Shown here in pieces: positions 16,341-25,294 of a stretch of DNA of 33,091 nt (within the stretch, counting starts at the first letter, position 1; each line of letters begins with the position of its first letter). The position numbers were made by a program, and so were the translations under genes. This DNA is from Candidatus Aminicenantota bacterium (lineage in GTDB: Bacteria > Acidobacteriota > Aminicenantia > Aminicenantales > Aminicenantaceae). The stretch spans positions 1 through 33,091 of the forward strand of contig JAOUKO010000008.1 in assembly GCA_029882525.1 (NCBI GenBank). The letters are read 5' to 3'. The notes beneath the pieces were generated by a model that was given only the letters and a program-made list of their open reading frames with translations, had not been told where the DNA came from and made no database searches.

Positions 16341-16935
16341 CCTGTTCTCCGTCCTGGATTTGTCCTTCTTTTATGAGCTGTCTCAGCTTTTCCACTGAGT
16401 TGTTGACGATTTTAAGCACGGATTCGGAAGATATCGTGGCCCCGGTGATGGTGTTCACTTCTGATGCAGCCAGCTCTTCCGCTGTTTTGACTGCGGGCTT
16501 GCGCAGAGAAATGGCCTGGCTGCAGTCTCTTCCTTCCCAGAATTTGAGGAAAACATCCTCATCTTCGATCTTGGCTCCGAGTCCTGGAGTTTCCTTCTGT
16601 TCGATGATTTCCAGACGGGTGGTCTTTGTCAACGATATGTCTGTCCCCAGCATGAGAGTGATTTTGTCCTGGAAGCCGATTCCCGAGACGAGAATCCCGT
16701 AGCCGATAAGCGTTCCGTCCTGATTTTTGCCTCCATAGACTTTAAAGTCTTTTGCCTCATACAGCTTGGTGCTGCTCTCGGTTCCAGGGACGACTTTGAT
16801 GATGGCGGCCTCGACCTCCCGCTGTTTGTTCAGTTCGACCCTCTCTTTGGTCAGGATGCCGACCGTAGCCAGGAAGCTGCCGGAAAGAAGCCCGACTGAA
16901 GTCAGAACTACCACCATCTGCACGGAAAGCTTCAT
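16330..16935 (-). CDS. rnfG: Rnf electron transport complex subunit G (covalent FMN)
   Basis: MKLSVQMVVVLTSVGLLSG; KETPGLGAKIED; FMN-attachment-like motif TITGATISSESV; start at 16935. Confidence 0.9.
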   Translation of the reverse strand: MKLSVQMVVVLTSVGLLSGSFLATVGILTKERVELNKQREVEAAIIKVVPGTESSTKLYEAKDFKVYGGKNQDGTLIGYGILVSGIGFQDKITLMLGTDISLTKTTRLEIIEQKETPGLGAKIEDEDVFLKFWEGRDCSQAISLRKPAVKTAEELAASEVNTITGATISSESVLKIVNNSVEKLRQLIKEGQIQDGEQDVH

Positions 16936-17906
16936 TGCGCTCTCCTTTCCCCCAGGATGCGGGGGCGCGTGTGGCGGTTCAGCAAGGGGACGAAGGTGTT
17001 CATGAAGAGGATGGAGTACATCACTCCTTCGGGAAAGCCGCCGAAGAGTCGAACCAGACCGATGACAATCCCAATCCCGAGCGCGTATACCCAGGTTCCC
17101 AGCGGAGTGATGGGGGAGGTGACCATATCTGTGGCCATGAAGAAAGCGCCGAGCAAGAGGCCTCCGGCCAGCAGGTGAAAGAGGGGAGAAGCGTATTTTA
17201 CTGGATTGGCGAGCCAGAATATTCCAGTAAAGACGGAAAGCGAGAGGATGATGCCGAGTGGGATGCGCCAGTCGATCACGCGTCGGGAAAGCAGGAAAAG
17301 CCCGCCGATAATCAGGGCCAGGGCAGAGGTTTCTCCGAGACATCCTCCGGTATTGCCAAAAAAGAGGTCTTTGAGAGGGGCGAGCGTACCCTGGGCCACG
17401 GCGTCCTGGAATTTCAAATCGCCCAGGGGGGTGGCATAGGTGGCCGTGTTGATCGTCTTGGTGAGGGGAGGGATCCAGGTGGTCATGGCCACAGGAAAAG
17501 CGGTCTGGAGGAAGGCCCTTCCGACCAAAGCGGGATTAAAGATGTTATACCCCAGGCCTCCAAAAACCTGTTTCCCTATGGCGATGGCGATTACGGCCCC
17601 GATGACGGCCATATCCAGGGGGAGGGAGGGGGGAAGAGTCATCGCCAGAAGAAGGCCGGTGATGATGGCCGAGCCGTCGAGCAGGGCCTGGAGCGGCTTT
17701 TTCCTCAGCCTGAGGAAGATCGCTTCGGTGGCTAGACAGGCGGCAACACAGCAGAGAAGAAGCAACAGGGCCCGCAGTCGAAAAAAGTAAAGGGAAGCAA
17801 AAACGGCCGGAGCGAGGCTGATAACCACGGCATACATGATCTTAGGGACAGAATCTTTGTCTCTGAAGTGAGGCGAAGACTGGGTGATAAGCATCTTTTC
17901 TGTCAT
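16932..17906 (-). CDS. rnfD: Rnf electron transport complex subunit D
   Basis: QVFGGLGYNIFNPALVGRAFL; TATYATPLG; FGGFPEGVMYSILFMNTFVPLLNR. Confidence 0.94.
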   Translation of the reverse strand: MTEKMLITQSSPHFRDKDSVPKIMYAVVISLAPAVFASLYFFRLRALLLLLCCVAACLATEAIFLRLRKKPLQALLDGSAIITGLLLAMTLPPSLPLDMAVIGAVIAIAIGKQVFGGLGYNIFNPALVGRAFLQTAFPVAMTTWIPPLTKTINTATYATPLGDLKFQDAVAQGTLAPLKDLFFGNTGGCLGETSALALIIGGLFLLSRRVIDWRIPLGIILSLSVFTGIFWLANPVKYASPLFHLLAGGLLLGAFFMATDMVTSPITPLGTWVYALGIGIVIGLVRLFGGFPEGVMYSILFMNTFVPLLNRHTRPRILGERRAQ

Positions 17907-19225
17907 CAGCTGCTCTTTTTTTGTCTCAAGCTCAGGATTTTATTTTTTCCCAAACGGATCCAGTGGACCAGAAGTATATTTGAGGGACAGATATACTGGC
18001 AGCTCCCGCACTCCACACAGTCCAGGATGCCCCATTTCTCAGCTTCTTCCAGCTTGTTGAACCGGGTGTATTTCGCCAGCTGCGTCGGGGCCAGGACCAT
18101 CGGGCAGTGCTCGATGCAGCGGCTGCACCGGATGCACGGATATTCTGGGCCGGGCTCACGGACCGCCCAGGCCAGTATTCCAGACGTCCCCTTTATGACC
18201 GGCACGTCCAACGACCACTGGGCGAGGCCCATCATCGGACCACCCATGACCAGAATGTTCCCTTCCTCTTTGAGCCCCCCACAGAATTCGGTCACATCCT
18301 GGAAGGAGGTCCCTATCCGAACGATCAGGTTCTTGGGTTCGCTGATCGCTTGCCCGGAGACGGTGAGGGCTCTTTCGTAAAGAGGCTTCCCCTCCTTTGC
18401 GGCTTCCCAGATGGCCTTGGCCGTGCCCACGTTCTGGACAACGACTCCCACATCAAAAGGCAGCCCGCCTCTGGGTACTTCCCGGCGGAGGATGGCATAG
18501 ATCAGGTTTTTTTCGGCTCCCTCCGGATATTTCGTTTTGAGAAGGACGGCTTCTCCTTTGTATTCCCGGATTTTTTCCTGAAAAAGAGCAAAGGCTTTTT
18601 TCTTGTTGTCTTCGATGCCCACGATGAGATGCTCAGCACCCGTAGCCATTCGTGCCAGCACAGAACCCTTGAGGACATCATCAGGCGCTTCCAGCATGAG
18701 CCTATAGTCAGAGGTCAAAAGAGGCTCGCACTCACAGCCGTTGATGATGAGGGTGTCGATGGGTTTGTCTTTGGGAGGAGAGAGTTTGACCGCTGTCGGG
18801 AAAGCTGCCCCGCCCAGGCCGACGACTCCGGCTTCCCTGACTTTTTCCCTTATCTCGTCAGGAGTGAGGGAAAAGGGGTCCTTGACATCTTTCTTCACTG
18901 GGAATGGACTGTCCTGGCCGTCATTGGCGATTGTCACTGCAGGCGCAGGATTACCGCCCGGATGGATATGGGAGTCGACGGACAGGACTTTTCCGGAGAC
19001 GCTGGAATGCACCGAGGCGGAGAAGAGTCCGTCTGCTTCACCGATTTTCTGGCCCAGGAGGACCTCGTCTCCTTTTTGAACCAGCGGCTTGGCAGGCTTG
19101 CCGAAGTGCTGGAGAAGAGGGATCACGACTTTTTCTGGAGCAGGCATGCGCTCAAGCGCTTTTTCTGCTGTAAGCTCTTTGACCTCAGGAGGGTGAACGC
19201 CGTGAGGAAAGGTTTTCGCCTTCAT
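17906..19225 (-). CDS. rnfC: Rnf electron transport complex subunit C
   Basis: MKAKTFPHGVHPPEVKELT; GLGGAAFPTAVKL; CIRCSRCIEHCPMVLAP; CVECGSCQYICPSNI. Start at 19225 preferred because the first ATG (19267) lies within the candidate promoter. Confidence 0.93.
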   Translation of the reverse strand: MKAKTFPHGVHPPEVKELTAEKALERMPAPEKVVIPLLQHFGKPAKPLVQKGDEVLLGQKIGEADGLFSASVHSSVSGKVLSVDSHIHPGGNPAPAVTIANDGQDSPFPVKKDVKDPFSLTPDEIREKVREAGVVGLGGAAFPTAVKLSPPKDKPIDTLIINGCECEPLLTSDYRLMLEAPDDVLKGSVLARMATGAEHLIVGIEDNKKKAFALFQEKIREYKGEAVLLKTKYPEGAEKNLIYAILRREVPRGGLPFDVGVVVQNVGTAKAIWEAAKEGKPLYERALTVSGQAISEPKNLIVRIGTSFQDVTEFCGGLKEEGNILVMGGPMMGLAQWSLDVPVIKGTSGILAWAVREPGPEYPCIRCSRCIEHCPMVLAPTQLAKYTRFNKLEEAEKWGILDCVECGSCQYICPSNILLVHWIRLGKNKILSLRQKKSS

Positions 19226-19256
19226 TCGCCTTGAGCCTAAGAAAAAATAAGTCTCA

Positions 19257-19286
19257 AGTGTATTCATTCTGTCCCTGGGTTGTCAA
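19257..19286 (-). promoter_or_regulatory. Candidate promoter of the rnf operon (TTGACA-N18-TACACT)
   Basis: Minus strand TTGACA at 19286-19281, 18-bp spacer, TACACT at 19262-19257. Confidence 0.45.
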
Positions 19287-19400
19287 GCAAAAACCCCCTC
19301 ATATTCCCCCGATATTTCTTCACTGCGTGTCTGTGGGGAGAATTATCTTCAGATAGGGTTTGTGCCTGGGAGAATCTCTGTTTCCGTGACAATTAATTAG

Positions 19401-19482
19401 GAAGTGTAATCTGTAACAGCGCCGCAATTCTCCATTGGTCGGATGTTTACTTCATCACGGGAATAGAGATACACACCTCATG
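19401..19482. repeat. Composite dispersed repeat copy B (5' module like 6159-6195 reverse complement, 3' module like 24-75)
   Basis: GAAGTGTAATCTGTAACAGCGCCGCAATTCTCCATTGGTCGGATGTTTACTTCATCACGGGAATAGAGATACACACCTCATG. Confidence 0.7.
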
Positions 19483-19488
19483 TCTTTT

Positions 19489-19518
19489 TTGATTGATTTT
19501 TATCCGATAATGTAATAT
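19489..19518 (+). promoter_or_regulatory. Candidate promoter TTGATT-N18-TAATAT downstream of repeat copy B
   Basis: TTGATT 19489-19494, 18-bp spacer, TAATAT 19513-19518. Confidence 0.45.
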
Positions 19519-19554
19519 AGGATAAAAAAACAGGATGAAAGACAGGGGATAGCC

Positions 19555-20679
19555 ATGGACATTGAACTCAGAGAAGTCAAAACGCGCAAGGATTTAAAGA
19601 GATTCATCTATCTTCCAGAAAAGATCCATGCCGATCATCCCAACTGGGTCCATCCCATCTACATGGATGAATGGAATTATTTCAACCCCAAGAAGAACGA
19701 GGCTTTTTCTTATTGCGACACGGTCCTGCTGCTTGCCTATCAGGGGAAAAAGGTCGCCGGCAGGATTATGGGGATCATCAACTCCCGCTACAATGAATAC
19801 AAGAATGAGAAGACGGCCCGGTTTGGCTACTTGGAGACAGGGGAAGACGAAGAGGTTGTCCGCACTCTTTTGAGTCGTCTCGAGGATTGGGCACGGGAGA
19901 AGGGAATGACGAAGATGGTCGGTCCTTACGGTTTTTCGGACCAGGACCCTGAAGGTTTTTTAATCGAGGGATTCGAGAATCGAGCCACAATAGCCACTTA
20001 TTATAATTTTGAGTGGATGCTAAAATTTGTCGAGAAGCTGGGTTACACCAAGGACGTGGATTATTATGTTTACAAGCTGGATGTGCCCAAAGAAGTCCCG
20101 GAGATCTACAAGAAAGTATATGAAAGAGCCATCAGAAAGGGAAATTTTGAAGTTCTTGAATTCAAAAAGAGAAAAGAGGTGAAGCCTTGGGTCGTTCCGA
20201 TTCTCAGCCTGATGAATGAGTGCTATATGGACAGCAACATTTACGGCTATACTCCACTGAGCGAGAAAGAGATGAAAGACCTGGCTGCTCGATACCTCCC
20301 GGTCCTCGACCCCCGGTTTGTAAAGGCTGTTTTAGTCGATGGCGAGGTGGCCTCCTTCATCGTCGGGATCCCGGATATGACCGAAGGCATACAGAAAGCC
20401 AGGGGCAGGCTTTTTCCCTTCGGCTTCCTGAAAGTTTTGAGGGCGGCCAAAAAGACCAAGCAGCTGGACCTGCTTTTGGGGGCGATCAAGGAAAAATACC
20501 GCGGTCGGGGTCTTGATGCCATCATGGGAATAAAAATGATCATTTCCGCCCAGGAGGCGGGGATGGAGTTTATGGATACCCATCACGAGCTGGAAGAGAA
20601 CGTGCGGGTAAGAGCGGAGATGGAAAGGCTCGGAGGAAAAATCTATAAAATATACCGCGTCTTCAAGAAAACCCTTTAA
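19555..20679 (+). CDS. GNAT-superfamily-like N-acetyltransferase protein of unknown substrate
   Basis: MDIELREVKTRKDLKRFIYLPEKIHADHPNWVHPIYMDE...GKKVAGRIMGIIN; C-terminal KEKYRGRGLDAIMGIKMI acyl-CoA-loop-like motif. Confidence 0.75.
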   Translation: MDIELREVKTRKDLKRFIYLPEKIHADHPNWVHPIYMDEWNYFNPKKNEAFSYCDTVLLLAYQGKKVAGRIMGIINSRYNEYKNEKTARFGYLETGEDEEVVRTLLSRLEDWAREKGMTKMVGPYGFSDQDPEGFLIEGFENRATIATYYNFEWMLKFVEKLGYTKDVDYYVYKLDVPKEVPEIYKKVYERAIRKGNFEVLEFKKRKEVKPWVVPILSLMNECYMDSNIYGYTPLSEKEMKDLAARYLPVLDPRFVKAVLVDGEVASFIVGIPDMTEGIQKARGRLFPFGFLKVLRAAKKTKQLDLLLGAIKEKYRGRGLDAIMGIKMIISAQEAGMEFMDTHHELEENVRVRAEMERLGGKIYKIYRVFKKTL

Positions 20680-20685
20680 ATTCCT

Positions 20686-23361
20686 TTATTTGGCTTCAGC
20701 CCAGTTCACGCCCCATTCCAGGTGAACCTTGAGGGGAACCTTCAGGCTGAAGACATCCTCCATCTTCTTCTTGACGAGAGGTTCAACTTCGTCTTTTTCC
20801 TCATCCGGCACCTCAAAGACCAGTTCATCGTGAACCTGGAGTATCATTCTGGACTTCAGGTCTCTTTTCTTCAATTCTCGCCAGATATCGATCATGGCTT
20901 TCTTCATCAGGTCGGCGGCCGTCCCTTGGATGGGGGTGTTGAGGGCGATGCGGCGGCCGGCCTGCTGGGCATACCTTTCTGTCTGCTTGAGTTCGGGGAC
21001 CTGCCGTTTCCGGCCGAAAAGCGTTTCAGAGAAACCTTTTTCCTGGGCGTTGGCGACTATTTTTTCCAGGAATTCATGCACCTTTGGGTATTTCTCGTAG
21101 TAGAGGTCGATGAACATCTGGGCTTCGGCATTGGAGGTTCCAAGCTCTCTGGCCAGAGAAAATGCAGAGGCGCCGTAGATCATGCTGAAGTTGATGATCT
21201 TTGCTCTTCGGCGCTGTTCTTCCTTGAACAGGCTGGAGGCATTGCCGAATACCCGGTCCGCTGTCTCGGCATGCACATCTCGGTCGTGCAGGAAAGTCTC
21301 GATCAAGGCGGGGTCTTCCGAGAGATGGGCGAGCACTCGAAGTTCGATCTGCGAATAGTCTGCCGAGAGGAAGAGATGGCCTTTGTCAGGAACAAAGGCC
21401 TCGCGGAAACGTTTCCCCAATTCCCCCCGCACGGGAATGTTCTGCAGGTTCGGATCGCTGCTGGAAAGCCTTCCAGTCGCGGCGACGGTCTGGTTGTAGG
21501 AAGTATGAATCCTCCCTGTTTCCGGGTTGAGCAGGAGGGGAAGAGCATCGGCATAAGTCGATTTCAGCTTCGCGAGCTGCCTGTATTCCAGCATGTGCTG
21601 GGCAATCGGGTGAATCCGGGATAATTCCTGGAGGATTTCCATGCTGGTGGAATAGCTTTTTGTCTTCTTCGTTTTCCTGGATGCCGGGAGATTGAGTTTA
21701 TCAAAAAGAACGGCCCCTAACTGCTGAGGGGAGTTGATGTTGAATTCTTCGCCGCTGATCTCGTAGATTTTTCTTTGGAGGCGGTCGAGATCATGTTCTA
21801 TTTCCTCCGATAATTTTTTCAGCACCCGGGTGTCGATCTTTACTCCCCACATCTCCATATCGGCCAGCACTTCGATAAGGGGGAGTTCGAATTCCCGGTA
21901 AAGCGAGTCCAGTTTGTTTTCTTTGACCTTGGACCAGAGCAGGGAGCTGAGCTGGAGGGCGAGGTCTGCATCCTGGCAGGCATAGGGAGCGACGCGTTCC
22001 ACGGGGACAGCGTTGATGGTGACCTCGTTTTTCCCTTTCCCGACAACCTCCTCGTAGTGGATGGTCTTGACCTGGAGATAAGCCAGAGCCAGCTTGTTCA
22101 GGTTGTGCTTTCCCCAGTTGGGCTCAATAAGGTAGGACAGCACCATGGAGTCCAGGTCTATTCCCTGGAGCGGGATTCCCTCTCTTTTCAGCACGATATA
22201 GTCATACTTGATGTTCTGGCCGATTTTTTTTATCCCTGAGTTTGCAAGGACATCTTGCAGGAAACGGAAAGCTTTTTCTTTGGGAATTTGGCTGGGAGCA
22301 TCGGGATAATCGTGGCGGAGAGGAAGGTAAAACGCCTGATTGGCCTTAGTGGAGAAGGAGATGCCGACCAGTTTTGCTTGAGTGGGAGAAGGGCTGTCTG
22401 TTTCGGTATCCAGGGAGACAGCCTTTTCCTTTTTTATCTGGGCAACGAGCTTCTTCAAGGCGTCTTCTTCGAGGATGATTTCGTACTGTTTTTTGGGGCT
22501 CTTATCCTCTCTCATGTAATCGGAGACCAGGGAGGAAAACTCCAGTTCCTGGAAGAGAGAAATCAGTTCCTGACGGTTTGGCTCGGAAACGGAGAACTCT
22601 TCCAAATTGAACTTTAAATCCAGCCCTTTCTCGATGGTGGCCAGCTGAAGGCTTAGCTTCAGCTGGTCCAGGTTCTGCTTGATTTTTTCTCGAAGCGGAG
22701 CCTTCTCAATCTGGTCAAGGTTTTTCAGCAGGTTCTCTAACGAGCCAAAGCGATTGATGAGGGATTTGGAGGTTTTTTCCCCTATACCAGGGACTCCGGG
22801 AATATTATCGGAAGGATCTCCCCAGAGGGCAAGAACATCCGTCACTTGAGAGGGCGAGGCGCCGAACTGCTCCTTCACCTTCTTTTCATCGAGATGCGTT
22901 TCCTTTGCAGGGTTGTAGACGGTGGTCTGTTTATCCACGAGCTGGAATAGATCCTTGTCCGTGGTCACGATGACCGATGGAATGTTTTTCCGGGAGGCTT
23001 GATGAGCCAGACTCCCCAGGACGTCGTCCGCTTCGTAGTTTTCATATTCAAAACAGGGAATGTTGAGAGCCTTGATCACCTTTTTTATGACAGGCATCTG
23101 AACGACGAGATCATCTGGCATGGGTTTGCGGTGAGCCTTGTAATCCTTGAAGGCTTTATGACGGATGGTCGGGCCCTTGACATCAAAGACTATTCCCAGA
23201 TAAACGGGTTTTTCCTGAGCCATGAGCTTCCGGAGCATGCTGATGAAGCCATAAATGGCGTTGGTGGGGAATCCTTTCGATGTGGAGAGGAAGCGGATGG
23301 CGTAATAAGAACGGTAGACAAAAGAATTGCCATCTATGAGATAGAGCTTTTTTTCCTTCAT
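20686..23361 (-). CDS. polA: DNA polymerase I (5'-3' exo, 3'-5' exo and polymerase domains)
   Basis: LYLIDGNSFVYRSYYAI; SLDTETDSP and YACQDAD exonuclease motifs; SADYSQIELRVLAHLS; RRRAKIINFSMIYGAS; LQVHDELVFEVP. Confidence 0.97.
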   Translation of the reverse strand: MKEKKLYLIDGNSFVYRSYYAIRFLSTSKGFPTNAIYGFISMLRKLMAQEKPVYLGIVFDVKGPTIRHKAFKDYKAHRKPMPDDLVVQMPVIKKVIKALNIPCFEYENYEADDVLGSLAHQASRKNIPSVIVTTDKDLFQLVDKQTTVYNPAKETHLDEKKVKEQFGASPSQVTDVLALWGDPSDNIPGVPGIGEKTSKSLINRFGSLENLLKNLDQIEKAPLREKIKQNLDQLKLSLQLATIEKGLDLKFNLEEFSVSEPNRQELISLFQELEFSSLVSDYMREDKSPKKQYEIILEEDALKKLVAQIKKEKAVSLDTETDSPSPTQAKLVGISFSTKANQAFYLPLRHDYPDAPSQIPKEKAFRFLQDVLANSGIKKIGQNIKYDYIVLKREGIPLQGIDLDSMVLSYLIEPNWGKHNLNKLALAYLQVKTIHYEEVVGKGKNEVTINAVPVERVAPYACQDADLALQLSSLLWSKVKENKLDSLYREFELPLIEVLADMEMWGVKIDTRVLKKLSEEIEHDLDRLQRKIYEISGEEFNINSPQQLGAVLFDKLNLPASRKTKKTKSYSTSMEILQELSRIHPIAQHMLEYRQLAKLKSTYADALPLLLNPETGRIHTSYNQTVAATGRLSSSDPNLQNIPVRGELGKRFREAFVPDKGHLFLSADYSQIELRVLAHLSEDPALIETFLHDRDVHAETADRVFGNASSLFKEEQRRRAKIINFSMIYGASAFSLARELGTSNAEAQMFIDLYYEKYPKVHEFLEKIVANAQEKGFSETLFGRKRQVPELKQTERYAQQAGRRIALNTPIQGTAADLMKKAMIDIWRELKKRDLKSRMILQVHDELVFEVPDEEKDEVEPLVKKKMEDVFSLKVPLKVHLEWGVNWAEAK

Positions 23362-23386
23362 GATGTTGAGACTTTACGCTCGTTTT

Positions 23387-23414
23387 ATTATACTCCCTGC
23401 CTGCAAGATATCAA
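23387..23414 (-). promoter_or_regulatory. Sigma70-like promoter for polA (TTGATA-N16-TATAAT)
   Basis: Minus strand TTGATA 23414-23409, 16-bp spacer, TATAAT 23392-23387. Confidence 0.65.
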
Positions 23415-23502
23415 CCTCTCCATGAGATTCGGGCTTGAACAGGAGATTAAAAAGGAGTCTGGGCATCGCCATTTTTTGAGGTCTGACCCCTGGGAAGTTT
23501 GG

Positions 23503-23530
23503 TTGACAAAGGGAAGTAGGATGGTATAAT
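23503..23530 (+). promoter_or_regulatory. Consensus sigma70 promoter TTGACA-N16-TATAAT for the yceD-rpmF-plsX-fab cluster
   Basis: Perfect -35 at 23503-23508 and perfect -10 at 23525-23530. Confidence 0.8.
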
Positions 23531-23563
23531 AGTATGACTTATTTGAAAATATTGGAAAGAAAC

Positions 23564-24082
23564 ATGATCATAGATGCAGACAGATTGCCCAAAGAAGGGT
23601 TGAAAATCTCCAAAGATTTTGAGTTTTTCAGCGAAGCACTGGTGGAGGAAAACGTTGTTTTCCTCCAGCCTGTTCACTCTGAGCTCACCATCAGCAAGGT
23701 TGGAGAGGAGATTCTGATCAAGGGCAAGATCACCACACGTCTCAGTTTTGTCTGCAGCCGGTGTCTCGTGCCTTTTGAGTTTCCGGTTGATTCCAGGTTT
23801 GATCTTGTCTATCTCCCTGAAGAATTGGATGCTATAAAAGACCAGTTGGAGGATGATGACCTGAACAAGATGTACTATAGTGGTTCAAAAGTGAACATTG
23901 AAGCGATTGTTCTGGAGCAGCTGAACCTGGTTTTCCCGACTAAGCCGCTCTGTTCTGAGGACTGCCAGGGAATCTGCCCTGTTTGCGGCAAAGTAATCCA
24001 GAGCGGCGAATGTGCCTGTGAGACCAAGAGCTCCGACCCTCGCTTGGAAAAACTCAAGACTTTTATAAGAGATAAAAGATAA
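23564..24082 (+). CDS. yceD: DUF177 (YceD) family protein
   Basis: TRLSFVCSRCLVPFEFPVDSRFDLVYLP; LNLVFPTKPLCSEDCQGICPVCG; immediately upstream of rpmF; start moved to 23564 because the ORF-track ATG (23534) lies 3 nt after the -10. Confidence 0.9.
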   Translation: MIIDADRLPKEGLKISKDFEFFSEALVEENVVFLQPVHSELTISKVGEEILIKGKITTRLSFVCSRCLVPFEFPVDSRFDLVYLPEELDAIKDQLEDDDLNKMYYSGSKVNIEAIVLEQLNLVFPTKPLCSEDCQGICPVCGKVIQSGECACETKSSDPRLEKLKTFIRDKR

Positions 24083-24265
24083 ATGGCTAATCCAAAAAGA
24101 AGACATTCTCATTCACGGAAAAAAAAGAGAAGAGCCCATGATGCTCTCTCGATTCCTTCTTTAGCCCTCTGTTCCAACTGCGGAAATCCCAAGCTGCCTC
24201 ATCATGCCTGCCCAGAGTGCGGCTTTTACGGGGACAGACAGGTTATTGAAGGCTCAGAGGAATGA
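24083..24265 (+). CDS. rpmF: 50S ribosomal protein L32
   Basis: MANPKRRHSHSRKKKRRAHDAL...CSNCGNPKLPHHACPECGFY. Confidence 0.97.
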   Translation: MANPKRRHSHSRKKKRRAHDALSIPSLALCSNCGNPKLPHHACPECGFYGDRQVIEGSEE

Positions 24266-24278
24266 GCCAGAGAGGGAA

Positions 24279-25292
24279 ATGAAGGTTGCTGTTGACGCCA
24301 TGGGTGGAGACTTTGCTCCCAGAGTCACAGTGGAAGGGGCTGTAAAAGCCTCCAAAGAATACAATATTGAGGTTCTTCTGGTCGGGGTTGAAGACCTCAT
24401 AAAAAAGGAATTCGCCAAGCTCAACCACTCCCGGGCCAGAGTGAATGTTATTAATGCCACTGAAGCCATCGGGATGGGTGAAGGGATCCTGTCCTTCCGG
24501 AAAAAAAAGAAGTCTTCCATCCGTGTCGGGACGCAGCTGGTCAAGGATGGAGAGGCCGATGCCTTTGTCAGCATCGGAAATACGGCCGCTGTGGTCTACA
24601 TGTCCAGAAAGATCCTCGGGGCACTCAAGGGAGTGGACAAACCAGCCCTTTCCCTGCTCGTGCCCAACCTGAAGGGCCTGACGCTTCTCATAGATGTGGG
24701 AGCGAACGTAAACTGTCGGCCTCATCATCTGGAGCAGTTTGCGGTTATGGGCCATACCTTCATGAAAAGTGTGTTGGGCATAAAAACGCCCAGAATCGGG
24801 TTGATGAGCGTCGGAGAAGAGGAAACAAAGGGAAATGAGCTCACCAAGGAAGCTTTCGACAGGCTGGAAGCGTCTCCCCTGAACTTCATCGGCAACGTGG
24901 AGGGCAAGGACATCTACTCAGGGAAGGCGGACGTGATCGTCAGCGACGGGTTTACGGGTAACGTAGCCTTAAAGGTGAGCGAAGGTATGGTGGAGACCTT
25001 TTTCTACATGGCCCGCACCGAGGTCATGAAAAATTTCTTCGCCAAGATTGGGTTTTTCTTGATGAAGAGGAATTTAAAGAGGATTTATAAAAAAATCGAT
25101 TATTCTGAATATGGCGGGGCGCAACTTCTGGGGATCAACGGTGTCTGTATCATCGGGCATGGGCGATCTAACTCCAACGCTGTAAAAAGCGCTGTGGGGC
25201 TGGCAAGAGACTTTGTCTTGAACAAAGTTCAGGATAAGATACAGCAGGAGATTGCCGAGCTGTCCCACAGGCTTAGTGAGATCGAGGGATAA
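24279..25292 (+). CDS. plsX: Phosphate acyltransferase PlsX
   Basis: MKVAVDAMGGDFAPRVTVEGAV; VGTQLVKDGEADAFVSIGNTAAV; start at 24279. Confidence 0.96.
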   Translation: MKVAVDAMGGDFAPRVTVEGAVKASKEYNIEVLLVGVEDLIKKEFAKLNHSRARVNVINATEAIGMGEGILSFRKKKKSSIRVGTQLVKDGEADAFVSIGNTAAVVYMSRKILGALKGVDKPALSLLVPNLKGLTLLIDVGANVNCRPHHLEQFAVMGHTFMKSVLGIKTPRIGLMSVGEEETKGNELTKEAFDRLEASPLNFIGNVEGKDIYSGKADVIVSDGFTGNVALKVSEGMVETFFYMARTEVMKNFFAKIGFFLMKRNLKRIYKKIDYSEYGGAQLLGINGVCIIGHGRSNSNAVKSAVGLARDFVLNKVQDKIQQEIAELSHRLSEIEG

Positions 25293-25294
25293 AA

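Noticed and set aside
16935-17735. 266-aa plus-strand ORF antisense to rnfD
   Set aside because: Low-complexity Gly/Glu/Asp-rich product opposite a strong RnfD; shadow of codon composition.
18107-19234. 375-aa plus-strand ORF antisense to rnfC
   Set aside because: Shadow ORF of a clearly conserved rnfC; protein has no recognisable domain and no supported start.
20722-21624. 300-aa plus-strand ORF antisense to polA
   Set aside because: Opposite conserved polymerase motifs; no independent evidence.
23478-23490. GAGGTCTGACCCC palindromic motif (GGTC-T-GACC) upstream of yceD
   Set aside because: Too short to call a repeat element in this window; only one copy noticed, would need a genome-wide count.
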